Assembly: GCA_017590115.1 (NCBI GenBank)
Contig: JAGGNK010009114.1
Span: forward strand, 16,085,433-16,149,432
DNA: 64,000 bases
Direction of reading: 5' to 3'
Origin: Montifringilla adamsi
Lineage: Eukaryota > Chordata > Aves > Passeriformes > Passeridae
Shown piece by piece: positions 13,200-25,099 of this stretch. Under the pieces are notes generated by a model. The model saw only the letters and a program-made list of their open reading frames with translations, did not search any database and was not told the origin of the DNA. Positions within the stretch are counted from its first letter, which is position 1. Every line of letters starts with the position of its first letter. Both the position numbers and the translations under genes were made by a program.

Positions 13200-14060
13200 C
13201 AATGAATTCTCACTGTGGCTGTTAGAATAAATGTTCAAGGAGCCATGGAGCACTACGTCATTGAAAATAGGCTGAGTTTACATGGAATTGATTTGAGCCT
13301 GGTATTTTATGACTCCCATGCGGACTTGATGTGGCCAAATTGGCTCTCTCTGAGGACACTTTATCAGGCAGTTATATCTGTTGTCTAATTAACGTGACTC
13401 AGCACTAAAAGACTGTATAGAGGATTTAATGTGCAGGCTGCAGTGGCAAAGGAACACTTTGCAGTGTACTGCTGCTTGAGTGAGAGGCAGTGGTGGTTTT
13501 AAGAAAACCGCTCAGGAGAAAAAAAGAAAAAAAGATCCTATCCTGTTTTTCCCGACATCATATCTATGTTTGGAAACTTCCTCCCTAAATCTTTAATGAA
13601 GGCAGAATGGGGTTTGAAAAACAGCTGGAGGACATTGATCTACACATGCCAATTTGTTTATGTATAAAACATGCATAAAGGATTAAATGCTGCTTAACAG
13701 TTTGTCTGCTTTCAGCTGCTTTCATGCCTCTGCTTTGCTATAGCACCAATCCATGTCAGAAGATACCCTGGGGGCTTTTAAATAATAAATAGGTTTCTTT
13801 GGAGGATGTCTTTTTTTTAATCTAATATTAATTGGCACACAAAATGGTAATTATACCTGCTCTGGAAATACGCTGTGCCACTCATTCTTCCCTGGTCGAT
13901 GGCATTTGCCCTGTCTCACAGTAGCTATAGGACCATGGGAGACCTGAACTGAGGCTGGAGAGTGACATCAGACTAAATTAAGGGCTCATGCATTTATGTA
14001 TCAGTATAAAGCAATGTGAATGCATTTATAAGGAATGAATGATTTATCAGGAAGTGATTT
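13200..14060. other. Complex noncoding block, possible conserved element
   Basis: The block is free of simple repeats and transposons, has balanced base use, and is dense in AT-core words typical of homeodomain sites (TAATTA at 13386-13391, TAATATTAATT near 13822). It holds a full ARE/MARE core at 13394-13404. This is the texture of conserved noncoding DNA around developmental genes, but conservation cannot be seen from one sequence. Inference only. Confidence 0.25.
13394..13404 (+). promoter_or_regulatory. ARE/MARE-type bZIP motif beside a homeodomain core
   Basis: GTGACTCAGCA fits the RTGACNNNGC antioxidant-response core and the NF-E2/small-MAF consensus without mismatch. It is two bases downstream of a TAATTA homeodomain core (13386-13391). 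The CG just before it is notable in CpG-poor DNA. The same 14 bp (13393-13406) recurs at 53855-53868. Motif match only; binding is not shown. Confidence 0.35.
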
Positions 14061-17000
14061 TGATGCCTTTCTGTTGCATGTGACTAATATGGTGAACAAG
14101 TCACTTCATTGATTCAAGTTCAGGAGCCTGGTTCATCTCACATTATGAAGGGGCTGTTTGAAAATCATGTCTTTTAAGCATTTTTTGGTGGTTTTTTTTC
14201 AGTCTATAGAGGTCGGCTCACCTCTATCAGTCTGAATGATTTGTTAAGCAAGACATATGACTGGCTGTGCTTAACAGTTAAATGCTGCAAATGATCTCTT
14301 AAAAATAACACATTGCATTTCCTACTCATCTAATCCTATTTTACACAGAGGCACACAAAATAGACTGGAGGGGCTGGTAATTTTAAAAGATAGGCAGCTG
14401 TCCATGCTGGTGGAGGTCACAGGCACAATCTGTGCATAAAGAACCAAATAAGTTACCTGTCAATCTGCTCAGCAGGGGCAAAATTCTACTTTGTGATGGC
14501 CTAAAATCCAAATTTCCAGCTGTTCTGCAGATACAGCACTGATAACTGACAGCTCTGTGGCATGGCATGGGGGTAAGTTTGTAGATAAGATCAAAACAGT
14601 TCTAGCAGAGGCGTGAGCTTCAGTCTTGTGTTGGATATGTGAAATTTGTTATCTCCCAGCAATATATGTCTCCAGCATTCTTGGTTCACAAAGTGAGCCA
14701 TGCCAAGTTATACAATTGTATCCTATAACACAGAAAAGCACCATATGGTCACATTCTTTATCCTTATTCCAACTGTCACCATGACTCCAGGGTCTTTTAT
14801 GATCCAGTATCAGGCAGTAAGATCAGCAGAGTTAAAACTGAGCAATCTAATATCTCTAAAGGGGATTCTGCTGTTCTGGCAGCACAGGTAGACCAGGATG
14901 TCATCGTAATGATACATCATTACTAGTACCAGCACACTTATAGGGAAACTTCTAAGGAATCAGGAGCATAAACTCTTTAAAAATCCATTTGTCTAACATT
15001 CTGTGTTATCTTTCTATTGAGAACAGACAAATTCTCTTGTAGTTTATAGTACTGCCAGAAAAAAACCACAGAATACTTTAAGAAAAAGAAACCAGGTCTT
15101 CTGGGAGATACTCCCCCAGGTATAAACGTAAGAGTGGAAAACTGGTGAAAACTACAGACTGAAAGAAAGAATTGCTGATGAAATCCTCAGAAAATCCCAG
15201 CACAGACCAGATTTCGCTTAACTCAAGGCAGAACTAACTTAACTGCTCAGATGTGCTGTCAAGCATTCAAGTTACCCACACAATGGAAACAAATGCTTAC
15301 CACTGATCAAGTAACTGTGTCTTACAATACAAATCTTGTCTCATCAACTCTTTTTCTTATTTCCAGAAGAATGTTATTCCTGTCTGGTTCAAGCCAAAAG
15401 TGTCTTTGTTTTAATTAATTAGCAGAAGAAATGCACATCCATCCTGTTAAACACCCTGACCAAACACAGATTTAAAGTACATAAACAAAGAAAATTTTAA
15501 ACTCCAGGGGACGAGAATTCACTTGGTAAATATAAATTAGCATATTAACTTTTCTAGAATTACAGGGGCATACTCAAGAACTATGTTGGTTCAACCTATG
15601 CATCTTTCAAAGTCTTATGGTGCCTTTCTCCTCCTTCTACCAAATGCCACCTAACAAATTAGTCACAAAGAAGTGAAATTATTTATCCCATGTCAGCAGA
15701 AAGTTTGCAGAGGAACTCAGAGCTCAGGTCTTCCTACGCCCACAGTCCATCACCAAGTTACATAAAGGCTTTGCCTATCCAGAAAATAGCTCACAGTATT
15801 ACATCTGGGTCAGAAAAGAACACGAGTGTTTTGGTTTTCCTTTCCTACAAAATGATTAATTGGAAACAAGTGCTAGCTCCTTTCCCATGGAAAGGAGATG
15901 ACAGGTGTCATTGCTTTCTCATTTGCATTATAAGATTAGAGCTTCTTTAGTCAAGTTATATCCATAACTGAGCCACAAAGAGAGATTTTGGTAGCCAGGG
16001 TCCATGCTTCCTCACTCTTCCATATCTGTACACTCAACTCTTTCCAGCTTTAAGCTCCATCTCCATCCCTGCCTGAGAATCTTTCAGCCCTGTAGTCTTC
16101 TTATCTCCATCCATTTCTCACACCTTACTTGCGCAGTATCTGAACCAATGCCTTTGCTCACAACCTAAAACAGCTACTCCTTGAGTGCAGCCCTCACTGC
16201 TCCTGGGCACAGCTCCCACAGGCCTTTTGCTGTATCTGCCAACCTTCAGCAGATTCTGAGGGCACCTAGAACCTGAATCCATCCTTTGAAAGGAATTCAA
16301 AAGATCTTATGATAGTTTGGTTAGTATTATCATTTAAGGAATATCAGGTGTTTACACAAATATCTCACTCGAAGGTTGGTTCCAGCCCAGGTCTTCTACT
16401 CTGGTAGGCTTTGGATGTCGTCCTAGGTTAATTTGAAAAAAAAACCAAAACAACTACCTTTTCTTTCCCCCTTCTTTTCAATGTACTAAATATAGATGCA
16501 TAAACAAAATCCTCGGCTAGATAAAGATAGCAGCACACAGATGGCATAAAAAACAAAGCATTTAGCAATCTCTGAGACAGGCTGTCCCCATATACACTTT
16601 GCATTACAGCTTGTTGCCAGCTAATGTATTTCCATAACAGTTAAAAACTCACTCAAACTTATAAATTGTCTCATGTTAATAGTTAATAAGTATCACAAAT
16701 AGGTCTCTGTGACTCTGATGAAATCTGAGTGTGGTTTTTTTTGGTTGTCCTGAAATATTTACATTTTATTTTGTGGGCAAACAGTTTCCTGCTTTCAAAA
16801 TATTTTGCTGGATGCTCTCCCTTTCTCATGCATGCATCCAACCAGTACCCACACCTGCTAGTCCCAGGAATGTGGGGACTAGGGGTGCTGAGGTAGCAGA
16901 TGTTCTCAGTCTTTTCTGCCAGGCAAATATCGTTATCCAGAGTACATTTGGCATTGGATGAGGGAAAGAGCATTCCTTCCAGGCTTTCCAGAACTGCTGA

Positions 17001-18716
17001 GCTAAATTCTCCTATTCACCAACTAAACGAGCTACGCTTTTCTTCACCCAAGCAGACAAAAACGGTTTTCAGAGAAAGGTCTAGTTCTCTACGTCTATAT
17101 TTTAAAAAAAGAAAAAATGTTGACATTTTAATGTCAATTTTTAAATTAAATAGTTTACATTCGCATTGTGAATGTCAGTATCTTTCCAGATTTTAATAAC
17201 TGCAAGTTGAAAGCAGAACTTTCAAGATCTTTATAGTGAAAAATAAATACATATAAAATATTTTTTATTATACATATTATGGGCCTTGTTATTTCTTGCT
17301 TATTCTCTTTACAGCTCATTCTCTACAGTAAATTGGGAAACAATTCTCTTTTAAAAGTTAGAGAAAAAATCCTGTGAACATGTGAAACATTCATACTTTG
17401 CAGACTTGTTGTTGTTGTTCTTTTCTTTTTGTTTGTTTTTTGGGTTCTGGGGGCTTTTTTGCATCTTTTTCAGAAAGCTCCTGAAGCTTACAAAAAACAG
17501 GTAGGATGCCACTATTTAACAAATTTAAATGGAATTATTTGCATAATCACAGGTCTGTCAGGTTCACATTGATCCTGGGCAAATTACTAGAACACTGGTA
17601 CGAGACTCAATAAAGAATTAACAAAAGTTGAAATAATAAATGGAAATGAACAGTTTTTCTTTAAGATTTGTGTGGCAAAATGAACATGAGATATCAATGA
17701 AGTGCCATGGCCAGGGTCTGAAGCAAAAGGCAGAACATTATCTGAGAAAGGATAGGGTATCCATACTGCGCTGCAACTGCCTATGAAAAACTTGGAGTTG
17801 AAACTCAAGAAGGATATTGAAAAATTCAAGAATGAGTTCACTGGAAGATGAATCTTATAGAGAAAAATGCAAAAAAAAAAAAAAATCAATAGTATATTTT
17901 AAGTTCAGATTGGATTTTTTTTCCCCTGAAAGTTATGTTCTCCTACAGATATGAGTTATATCTGGGTGCCTCATCAATGTTAAAAAAAGATAAACTTAGT
18001 ATGTTGATGAGTATATTTTATGAAACAGATATAGGCATTTAGAAATCAAGTCTACACTTTTAAACATTCTGTTACATCTCTTCACTGTGTTCTCACGATT
18101 AGCTGGTACCCTGCAGCAGAAAGGAAAGGAGCCCAAAAGAAAAGTAATTGAGGTGATGTTTTAAAACAGAAAGTGGGCCACAAGGGAATAAAAAGGGAAG
18201 AAACTTTACTTTTTTCCCACATCTTACCTAAAGTGTACTGTTTTACCCTTTCTGGAGTTTCTGACATGTAATAGTTAAAGACATTTACTTTCTTCCCCTT
18301 CTGGCAAGACCTAACTTTCCCAAGCACATGCACTCACTGCCTTCTTCAGGACTAAGGCCCCTCATTAATCTCTCACTTTTTGGAGGTTATCGCTTTATCT
18401 TTCTCTTGCTTATCTTCATTCTGGAACTCAATTATAATGACCACAATGGCATGCCATGAATCACACGGGCAGAACACAAATCAATGCAGCTGGTGCACTT
18501 CGTTATAGTGGATGTTAGAGAGAACAGAGCTGGAGAAAAAATCCATTAACAATTTCTAAAATGGGGGTGGGGAGAAGAAAAAGAGAGAGTCAAATTTTCT
18601 TGCTACAGATTGTTTTCCCAGTATGGGAAATTGCTGCAAAAACCTTTTCTCAGACTTGGGATTAAACTATTGTCCTTCCCAGTGCATTGCCAAGGGATGG
18701 CTTTTGATGCAAAATA

Positions 18717-18721
<5 letters not shown>
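14061..18721. other. Unique noncoding sequence
   Basis: No gene or clear transposon. Low-complexity parts are a T/G-rich stretch at about 17405-17460 and an A run at 17871-17884. An inverted repeat (TAGTCCC...GGGACTA) lies at about 16858-16881. All reading frames are at most 100 codons and domain-free. Confidence 0.65.

Positions 18722-18752
<31 letters not shown>
18722..18752. repeat. (TAA)n microsatellite
   Basis: About ten perfect TAA units, then an A run. Likely length-polymorphic between individuals. Confidence 0.95.
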
Positions 18753-18754
<2 letters not shown>

Positions 18755-19968
18755 CAACGCTTAATTAATTATTGGATGGGACTAATTCCAGATGACAAGA
18801 GAATTCAAGTCCCAAATCAAAATCCTTGAAGCACTGCTCAAGACAAAGAACACCTACAGTCCCTTGACAGCATAGCTAATGCTACATGGATGATCTAAGT
18901 TACAAAAGCCTTTGAGCATCAACTGCTGCTGGATAGACATGAACTCAAAGAAATGCTTAATATTAGGATCAGACTTTGTGCCTTCACTGGAATGGCTCTG
19001 AGCAACCTCAGGCAAGTTGGTAATATAATTCCCCGGCATAAGACCATGCTGTGTTTTTTTGCTGAGTAATTTGCTGGCAGAATTTGTGGAACATAAGTAT
19101 GGTTTTCAAACAGAAATCTGACTTGATAAAACAGTTGAATTGTTTCCCTTCTTAATCTCTCACATGCTGGAACAGTAGGAGAATTTTTGATCCAAAATTG
19201 TTGCCATTTTTATTTTACCTGAGAAGAGTGATTTTTAAATCTTTTTATTTTGGTAGTAAGAATAAAATCTGCCTGCACTTTCAGAAGCCCAGCTTAACTT
19301 TTCCAAGAATCATTTTTATTACATTCCTTCTGTCTCCTTTAAAATAATTGATTAGACAATAAAAATAAAAAGTACATTAATTATGATGTGAGAAAAATTT
19401 TACCTCAACCTCCAACCTGACACATTTTTCTTCCATGAAATCTGCTAAATTGCTATAAAACAATTTGATACTGCTTGTAATAAATTTTTAAACCTAAGTT
19501 ATGTAGATATGAAATGACAAATTTAACTGCTTTTATATTAAAGCAATTTTCTGCCCATCAGAGAGATGAGAGAATTAATATGTAAACCATTAACTTATAG
19601 TCAGAAACATTGTGCACTGCAACTGAAATAAGGTTTTTTTTTAATGTTATCGCATATATTTTATTGCTTTCTCACTATGAAAATACCAAAAATTACAACC
19701 ACTGCATTTAAAGGAAGCTCATTAGAAGAATATTTACTTTGAGGGAACGCATTCATCAATTATGGACCAGTCATGACCCTTAGTCTATTTTTTTGGTTTT
19801 GAATTTGTTTCATTAGCCTCCAAGCAGCTCAGTGCATTTCCAGGGCAGCAGGCATGGATACACAGGGTTGTGTTAATGTTCTGCCATGAGCCTTACTGCT
19901 AACCAAAATAAATCTGATGTGGAGAAATTAAATTTATTATTTTAAAAGCCTGGTATATCCATCTTCTC

Positions 19969-19972
<4 letters not shown>
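18753..19972. other. AT-rich unique sequence
   Basis: No gene or transposon recognised. AT-rich throughout. An AATAAA lies near 19907, about 65 bases before the A tract, but nothing gene-like is upstream of it. Confidence 0.65.
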
Positions 19973-20006
<34 letters not shown>

Positions 20007-20020
20007 CAAAAAAAAAAAAA
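19973..20020. repeat. Long poly(A) tract
   Basis: About 33 A, then GC, then about 13 A. It could be a simple expansion, or the tail of a retroposed copy. No processed gene is recognisable upstream and I see no matching target-site duplication on the two sides, so the simple explanation is preferred. Confidence 0.85.
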
Positions 20021-20952
20021 GCTGGTTTGTTCCTTTTTTCCCTGTGAACTGTCCTTGTCCCTCAGCCTTCCTCCCCTCTCCATCCTTGTCAACCTTAGCT
20101 TTCTCTTGGGTCTCACTCATGCAGCACCACCTTCCTTAGGAGCTTGACATGACTGAATGAATCAGCTTAGCTTAGGTCCCAGGGCTGCACCTGTAGATCA
20201 CCAGGGTTTTCTCATCCTGTTCCACTCATAAGGGAAAATCCAATCTTTCTAGGCCTTGCTCACTACACACCTGCCCTCCTTCCAGATTTTGTTGCACTTC
20301 AGTGTCATGGGAGTAAGGCAGACACTTACCTAGAAGGTAGACAGCATAGCCCATCCTGCCCAGGAACCAATTTTGAACTGGTTTCATGTGTACTGAAGCT
20401 AAGTCTAGGTCTACTGCAACTTTTTTAATCAGAAGTCTAGCACCAGAATGGTGCTCCTGAACTCTGGTTATTTCTGTGAAGACAATTTTTTATCCTCATG
20501 CCCTTCTACCTTGCTGTTCTCCCTGTAGTGGCAACTCTTTTCTCTCATTTGTGGGAAATGCATCTCACATGCACAACTGCTGCCTTATCTGTCCAAATCA
20601 GAATGGAAAATGATGTTTCAAAATCTTGGGCATTACTACTCTGCTGCAGAGTATGCTTGCTGACTTATACAGTATTAGTCTGTGTGCATTGCCAGGCGTC
20701 TTCCTTTCTCCACCTCAACTTTGTTTATTCCAGATATTACTCCTTCTCTCTTAACTACTAGTGTCCTAAGACAGGAGTAGACACCAACTACAGAATCGAC
20801 AGGATTAAGGGAAAGTGTGTCACTGGATAACTTCAAACTCCTAATAACAAGTTGCCACTTTCCTCTCTCATCTCCACCTTGGGAAGTTGTTGCTTCTTTG
20901 TGCAGAAGGCTGTTTTCCCTCAGCACAGCACCTAGGTGTCCACAAAGCAGGT
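20021..20952. other. Unique, slightly C-rich noncoding sequence
   Basis: The first part has pyrimidine-rich stretches (CCTTCC, CTCCC words). No exon, gene or transposon recognised. The ORFs here are chance-sized. Confidence 0.6.
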
Positions 20953-21312
20953 GAATCATGGAATCACAGAATGGTCTGAGTTGGAAAAGCCATTTAAAGA
21001 TCAGCTAGTTCAACTCCCCTGCAATGGGCAGGGACACCTTTCACAAGGACAGGTTGTTCACAGTCCCCTCCAACCTGGCCTTGAACAATTCCAGTGATGG
21101 GGTCTCCACAACTTCTTTGGGTAACATATTCCAGTATCTTACTACCCACATAGTGAAGAATTTCTTCCTTATATCAAATCTAAGTCTACCCAGTTTCAGT
21201 TTGAAACCTTTTCCCCTTGTCCTGTCAGTTCATACCCTGTTAAAGTCTTTCTCCATTTTTCTTATAAGCCTCCTTTATATATTGAAAGGCTGCAGTAAGG
21301 TCTCCAAGGACT
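20953..21312 (-). mobile_element. CR1 LINE 3' end, minus orientation
   Basis: The plus strand starts with 'atcatggaatcacagaatgg' and continues 'gatcagctagttcaactccc', 'ctgcaatgggcagggacacc', 'tccaacctggccttgaacaa', 'gtgatggggtctccacaact', and 'aaggtctccaagga'. These are the reverse-complement landmarks of the avian CR1 3' untranslated region in the right order. The true CR1 3' terminus is at the left edge (20953), so the copy is 5' truncated at about 21312, which is the usual product of CR1 insertion. It is about 360 bp, moderately diverged, and noncoding. The reading frames inside it (20675-20959 minus and 21024-21314 plus) are by-products. Confidence 0.93.
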
Positions 21313-22065
21313 AGGTCCTCATGCCCAGTTTTTTCTGTGACTGATGGCCACAGAGAATGGACACCAGATAAAACCTTCTCCTCTCCACCCCCATGGCTCA
21401 GATTTGAGACAGTCTGTACAAGTAAGCCTTTTTACACAAAACAACAAGACTAGGTTTCAAAAAGGCAGATAGGTGGAAAGCTAGGCATGATCACAGAATA
21501 ACAGCTCAATTTTTTGAAGACTTTTCTTATCTCACATCTGGATGTGTTTTCTTTTCTTGCAATAATATGTAACCTCACTCTCCATCTGGGATATCTGGCT
21601 AGAGGAATAGTACTGCAAAACAAGATGAAGTTCTGCTCTCTTCCTTAGTCTTATACCATTTGCATAGTGCTTTCTTAGCTGTAAAATATGCAGAACATGC
21701 AACTTATTTTAACAAGCTTTAGCTCTAAAACACACAGCCACAGGCTGTCTCACCTTCTAGTTGTTTGAAGCCTAATTAATGGACTCCAGGTTTTCCATTT
21801 ACAAATTATAAAGTCTCTGCACTGTCAAAGTGCATGCATTCTTTATTGAAGTGTATGTTGAAAAAACCCCAAACAGAGCAATATATTTGGATCTGTTGCA
21901 AAGGCCACTTTGACCCACTGACTTTCTCATAAAAATATCCATTGGCACAGAGGTAAATTATCAAGCCCAGAAATTCTTTTGAGAAATGTTTCTTACACTG
22001 ACAGTTGAGGCATTGATCTATCTTGGGGTGAGGGCAATGAGAATTCCAGCAGGACTGAGTGAAAC

Positions 22066-22068
<3 letters not shown>
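21313..22068. other. Unique noncoding sequence
   Basis: Nothing recognised: no gene, no transposon, no repeat. Confidence 0.6.

Positions 22069-22096
<28 letters not shown>
22069..22096. repeat. Poly(T) tract
   Basis: 28 consecutive T. On the minus strand this is a poly(A), but there is no AATAAA within 30 bases upstream on that strand and no recognisable retrocopy. Likely a simple homopolymer expansion. Confidence 0.9.
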
Positions 22097-23688
22097 CTGG
22101 AATGAAGGGGCAGGATAACATGAATACAGAAGAAATTATAAACATATACTGTCCTGTTCCTCAAGACAGTGAAATAGTGGTGCTGTGCCCAAATTCTGTT
22201 ACAACACATGAACACTGAAAGGTACAAATTGTTTCTAGTTCTTACACCAGTCCACAAAGAGGTGGAAATATCCTGGGAATCACATGCCTTTTCTGTCCAT
22301 GGGGAATGGATCCATTGCTTGCAGGTACACAACCTTTGAGGTTCTCTTGACTTTATTTCAGTGTTCTTGAAATAAAAAAAAAATGGGCTTTACTTGTATT
22401 TGCTATTTACTTGTATTGCTATGGCTGCACATGAGTCAGGTAAAGGGTTGTATTCTCATTGTCTCAACTGACTACACAATAAAGAAGTTCAAAATGAGGA
22501 AATACTAAAAGAAGTGACTTCCTATCAGTCAAATGCCTTTGTTTGAGTGAATTACATGCTGATCTGATGATCCTGGCTCCCTTCCCTCAGTTGCCAACAT
22601 CAGCCATTCTGGAAGGTGTTTATCTGACTTTCCCAAGCCCAAGTTTTGAGTTACTCTATTTTTGAAATTGTTGGGATTTTTTTTTTTTTGGAGTTCAAGA
22701 TTGTTTTCAACTGAAAGAAAAATTCACAGCATTTGTTGCAAGCGCATTAACCATATATCACAAATTACTTCCGTTTTTCATAGTGAAGGCCTGTGTGGTG
22801 TCCTTCCCATTTTTTCAATGCTGGGGTTCTGTCCACAAATGCACCAATATCCTTTTTTATCTGTTGGTGAGTCTTATCTCCTAGAGCCACTGCCTTGTCA
22901 ATGTTACCTCAATATAAGACTATAGAATTGTCAGAGAGTGAGAAATTGCAGTAGCTGGTGGAATAAATCCTCCCTGCAGGGTAAACACAAGAAGAGCCCC
23001 ACCAGCATCACCCTTCCTTCCACCAGCTGGATGTGGGATGCCTGAATGGCAGACAGAAGAAAGGACTGGTCCCTCAGCAGGCCCTTATCAACAATATGTC
23101 AGGTACTCCCTGTAAACTTAATCAGGTCCTGTGGCAATTCTTCACCTGCCTGCAAACAGGATCCCCACAAGAAGCTATTCAGTGTGTGAGGCGGCTGCAA
23201 ACGCTCCCACTATTTACACTGAACTGCAGCACAGCGAAGCAGAGCAGAGGAGCTTGACACAGGAGATAGATGAGATATACCAATATGATTTCTCCCACAC
23301 ACAAATGAAGGCAGCAAATTCAGCTGCAATATGCAGCATCAGGATATTTATTGCTTGCAGGTGTTCATGAAAATATATGAGAATCCCATGAGGTTCACAG
23401 ATTTTAGAAGGAATTATTGTGCACCTGGAAATTTGTTCTGCAAAGTGTGGTATTTGTTTCCTGTTGTTATTTGCTGTCCATTCTTTTCTAGTCAACATGC
23501 ATTATTCATGGTTGTACTTGTAGGAGAGCCAAATTCTACAGATAGTCTTCATCAACAAGAGGGAACAATTCAGATAGAAAATCCTCCTTGGGAAAGAATG
23601 ACTTGTTTGTTTAAGAGATCCAGTAGTGAGTGAATTTACCTTTTTGAGCTTTTCTTTTAATACTCAATTTCTCTAATCTATCTCCAGG
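22097..23688. other. Unique noncoding sequence
   Basis: Several overlapping ORFs of 60-100 codons occur between 23033 and 23633 on both strands. None has a recognisable domain, and the clustering fits locally higher GC content. No transposon recognised. Confidence 0.55.
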
Positions 23689-23760
23689 AAAAAAAAAATA
23701 AGAAACAAAAACCAAAACATAACAACAAAACAAAACTAAAAAACAACAAAAACAAAAAAA
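23689..23760. repeat. A-rich (A/C) low-complexity tract
   Basis: About 72 bases almost only A and C, in CAAAA, AACAA and AACAAAA words. Ordinary low-complexity DNA; strand composition is strongly skewed. Confidence 0.85.
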
Positions 23761-24654
23761 GACAGGCAATCTTTAATGTATCTCAGATATATTTGCTACA
23801 TGGAATGTAAAGGTGACTTTGTACTTGGTCTACTGTGCTAAGACACCCTTTAATAAAGATTTCAGGAAGCTTTGTAAAATTCCCTTTCCTTGAAGTTTTT
23901 TTAAGTGTGGTGTGCTTCCCTCTCTTCTCTGAGCAAGCTGAAACGTGCCCATGGTGAGCCCATCCTCACACATCAAGAGTCCACACAGGTCACAAAGCCA
24001 CACATCTCACAAGCACCACGCAGGCCAATTCTGCCACCACAAGGCACTTAAATGTCAAAAGTGGTGGCCAAAAATATGTCAGATCATAGAGATTTAACAT
24101 GACTTTTTGGCAGCTGACAGGATTCACAGCAGATCCTCAGGAGTGTGCAACAAGTGCAGCCATTAGTGTAGTCAGAGGGTGCCTACCAAGTCTGTGTTTT
24201 GGCTGCAATTTGGCATGCATCAATTCCCTCCAGCCTTTAGGAAAAGCGGTAATGATGCTCCCAGAACTAGTTGGCCAGACAGAATAGAAACATTTTTGCA
24301 AATATTTAAAATTCACACCAACTTTCCTAAAGGCAGGAAAAAAGAAAAAAAGTTGCTGCAAATAGGAGGAAAAACAAATCAGATAACACACCACAGATTA
24401 CTGATGTCACCAAAACACTGATACTGACCTGATTTTTGTCAAGTAACATTTACAGAGAATAAAGGATTAAACCTCAAAATATTAATAAAGCATTTCAGCT
24501 TTTCACTTTTTTTCTGTCCCAGTACTATTTTGTACTGAAATGTTAGCTTTTTAAATTTAACAAAGATTGAAAAAATTGTGTGCAATAATGTGCATTTTCT
24601 TGGTGTTTCTGTAAAATATATTGCTGCTCTCTCCAAACATATCTAATAACTCAT
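23761..24654. other. Unique noncoding sequence
   Basis: No gene or transposon recognised. The block runs straight into the LTR at 24655. Confidence 0.6.
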
Positions 24655-25099
24655 TGTACTGGCTTTGCAAGGCAAAGTTTTGGTAGCAGGAGGGCTACAG
24701 GAATGACCCACGCTGGAGCAAGGTGTGTGTGAGAGCCCTGCCCCTGAGCAGGGTGGAGCAGCAGAAACAGAGTTAAACTGTTTGCAACCCCTCTCTGCCA
24801 TCCTGCTGGAGGAGAGGGAGAGAAAATTGTAAGCGAAGCTGTGCCCAGGAAGAAGGCAGGAATGAAGGAAAGGTATTTAAAGATTTGATTTTTTTTCTCA
24901 TTATCCTACTCTGATTTGATTAGCAACAAATTCAATTAATTTTCCCCACGTCAGGTCTGTTTTGTGGTAAATCTTTCCGTACCTTTATCTCAACTCACAA
25001 ACCATTTGTTACATTTCCTCTCCCCCTGTCCAGCTGAGGAGAGCAGGGATAAAACAGCTTTGGTGGCACCTGGTGTCCAGCCACAGTCAACCCACCTCA
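24655..25099 (+). mobile_element. Avian endogenous retrovirus solo LTR with internal deletion
   Basis: The left end ('tgtactggctttgcaaggca', then 'ttttggtagcaggagggcta') and the right two thirds ('gacccacgctggagcaaggt', 'gagcagcagaaacagagtta', a 'gagaaaattgtaagcgaagc' block, 'ctcattatcctactctgatt', 'tttatctcaactcacaaacc', 'ccctgtccagctgaggagag', ending 'gtccagccacagtcaaccca') match an LTR I know from many bird genomes and transcripts. It starts with TG and ends with CA (cacctca). The family member I remember has a long tract of 'acccacgctggagca' repeats in the middle. Here the sequence jumps from the 5' 'ctacaggaatg' directly into one such unit, so most of the centre is missing. The usual AATAAA region near 24931 has decayed. 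No internal viral genes or second LTR are present, so it is a solo LTR. No clear target-site duplication is visible. Exact family assignment is uncertain. Confidence 0.78.

Noticed and set aside
22069..22096. Poly(T) as the tail of a minus-strand retrocopy
   Set aside because: No polyadenylation signal close by on the minus strand, no recognisable gene and no target duplication.
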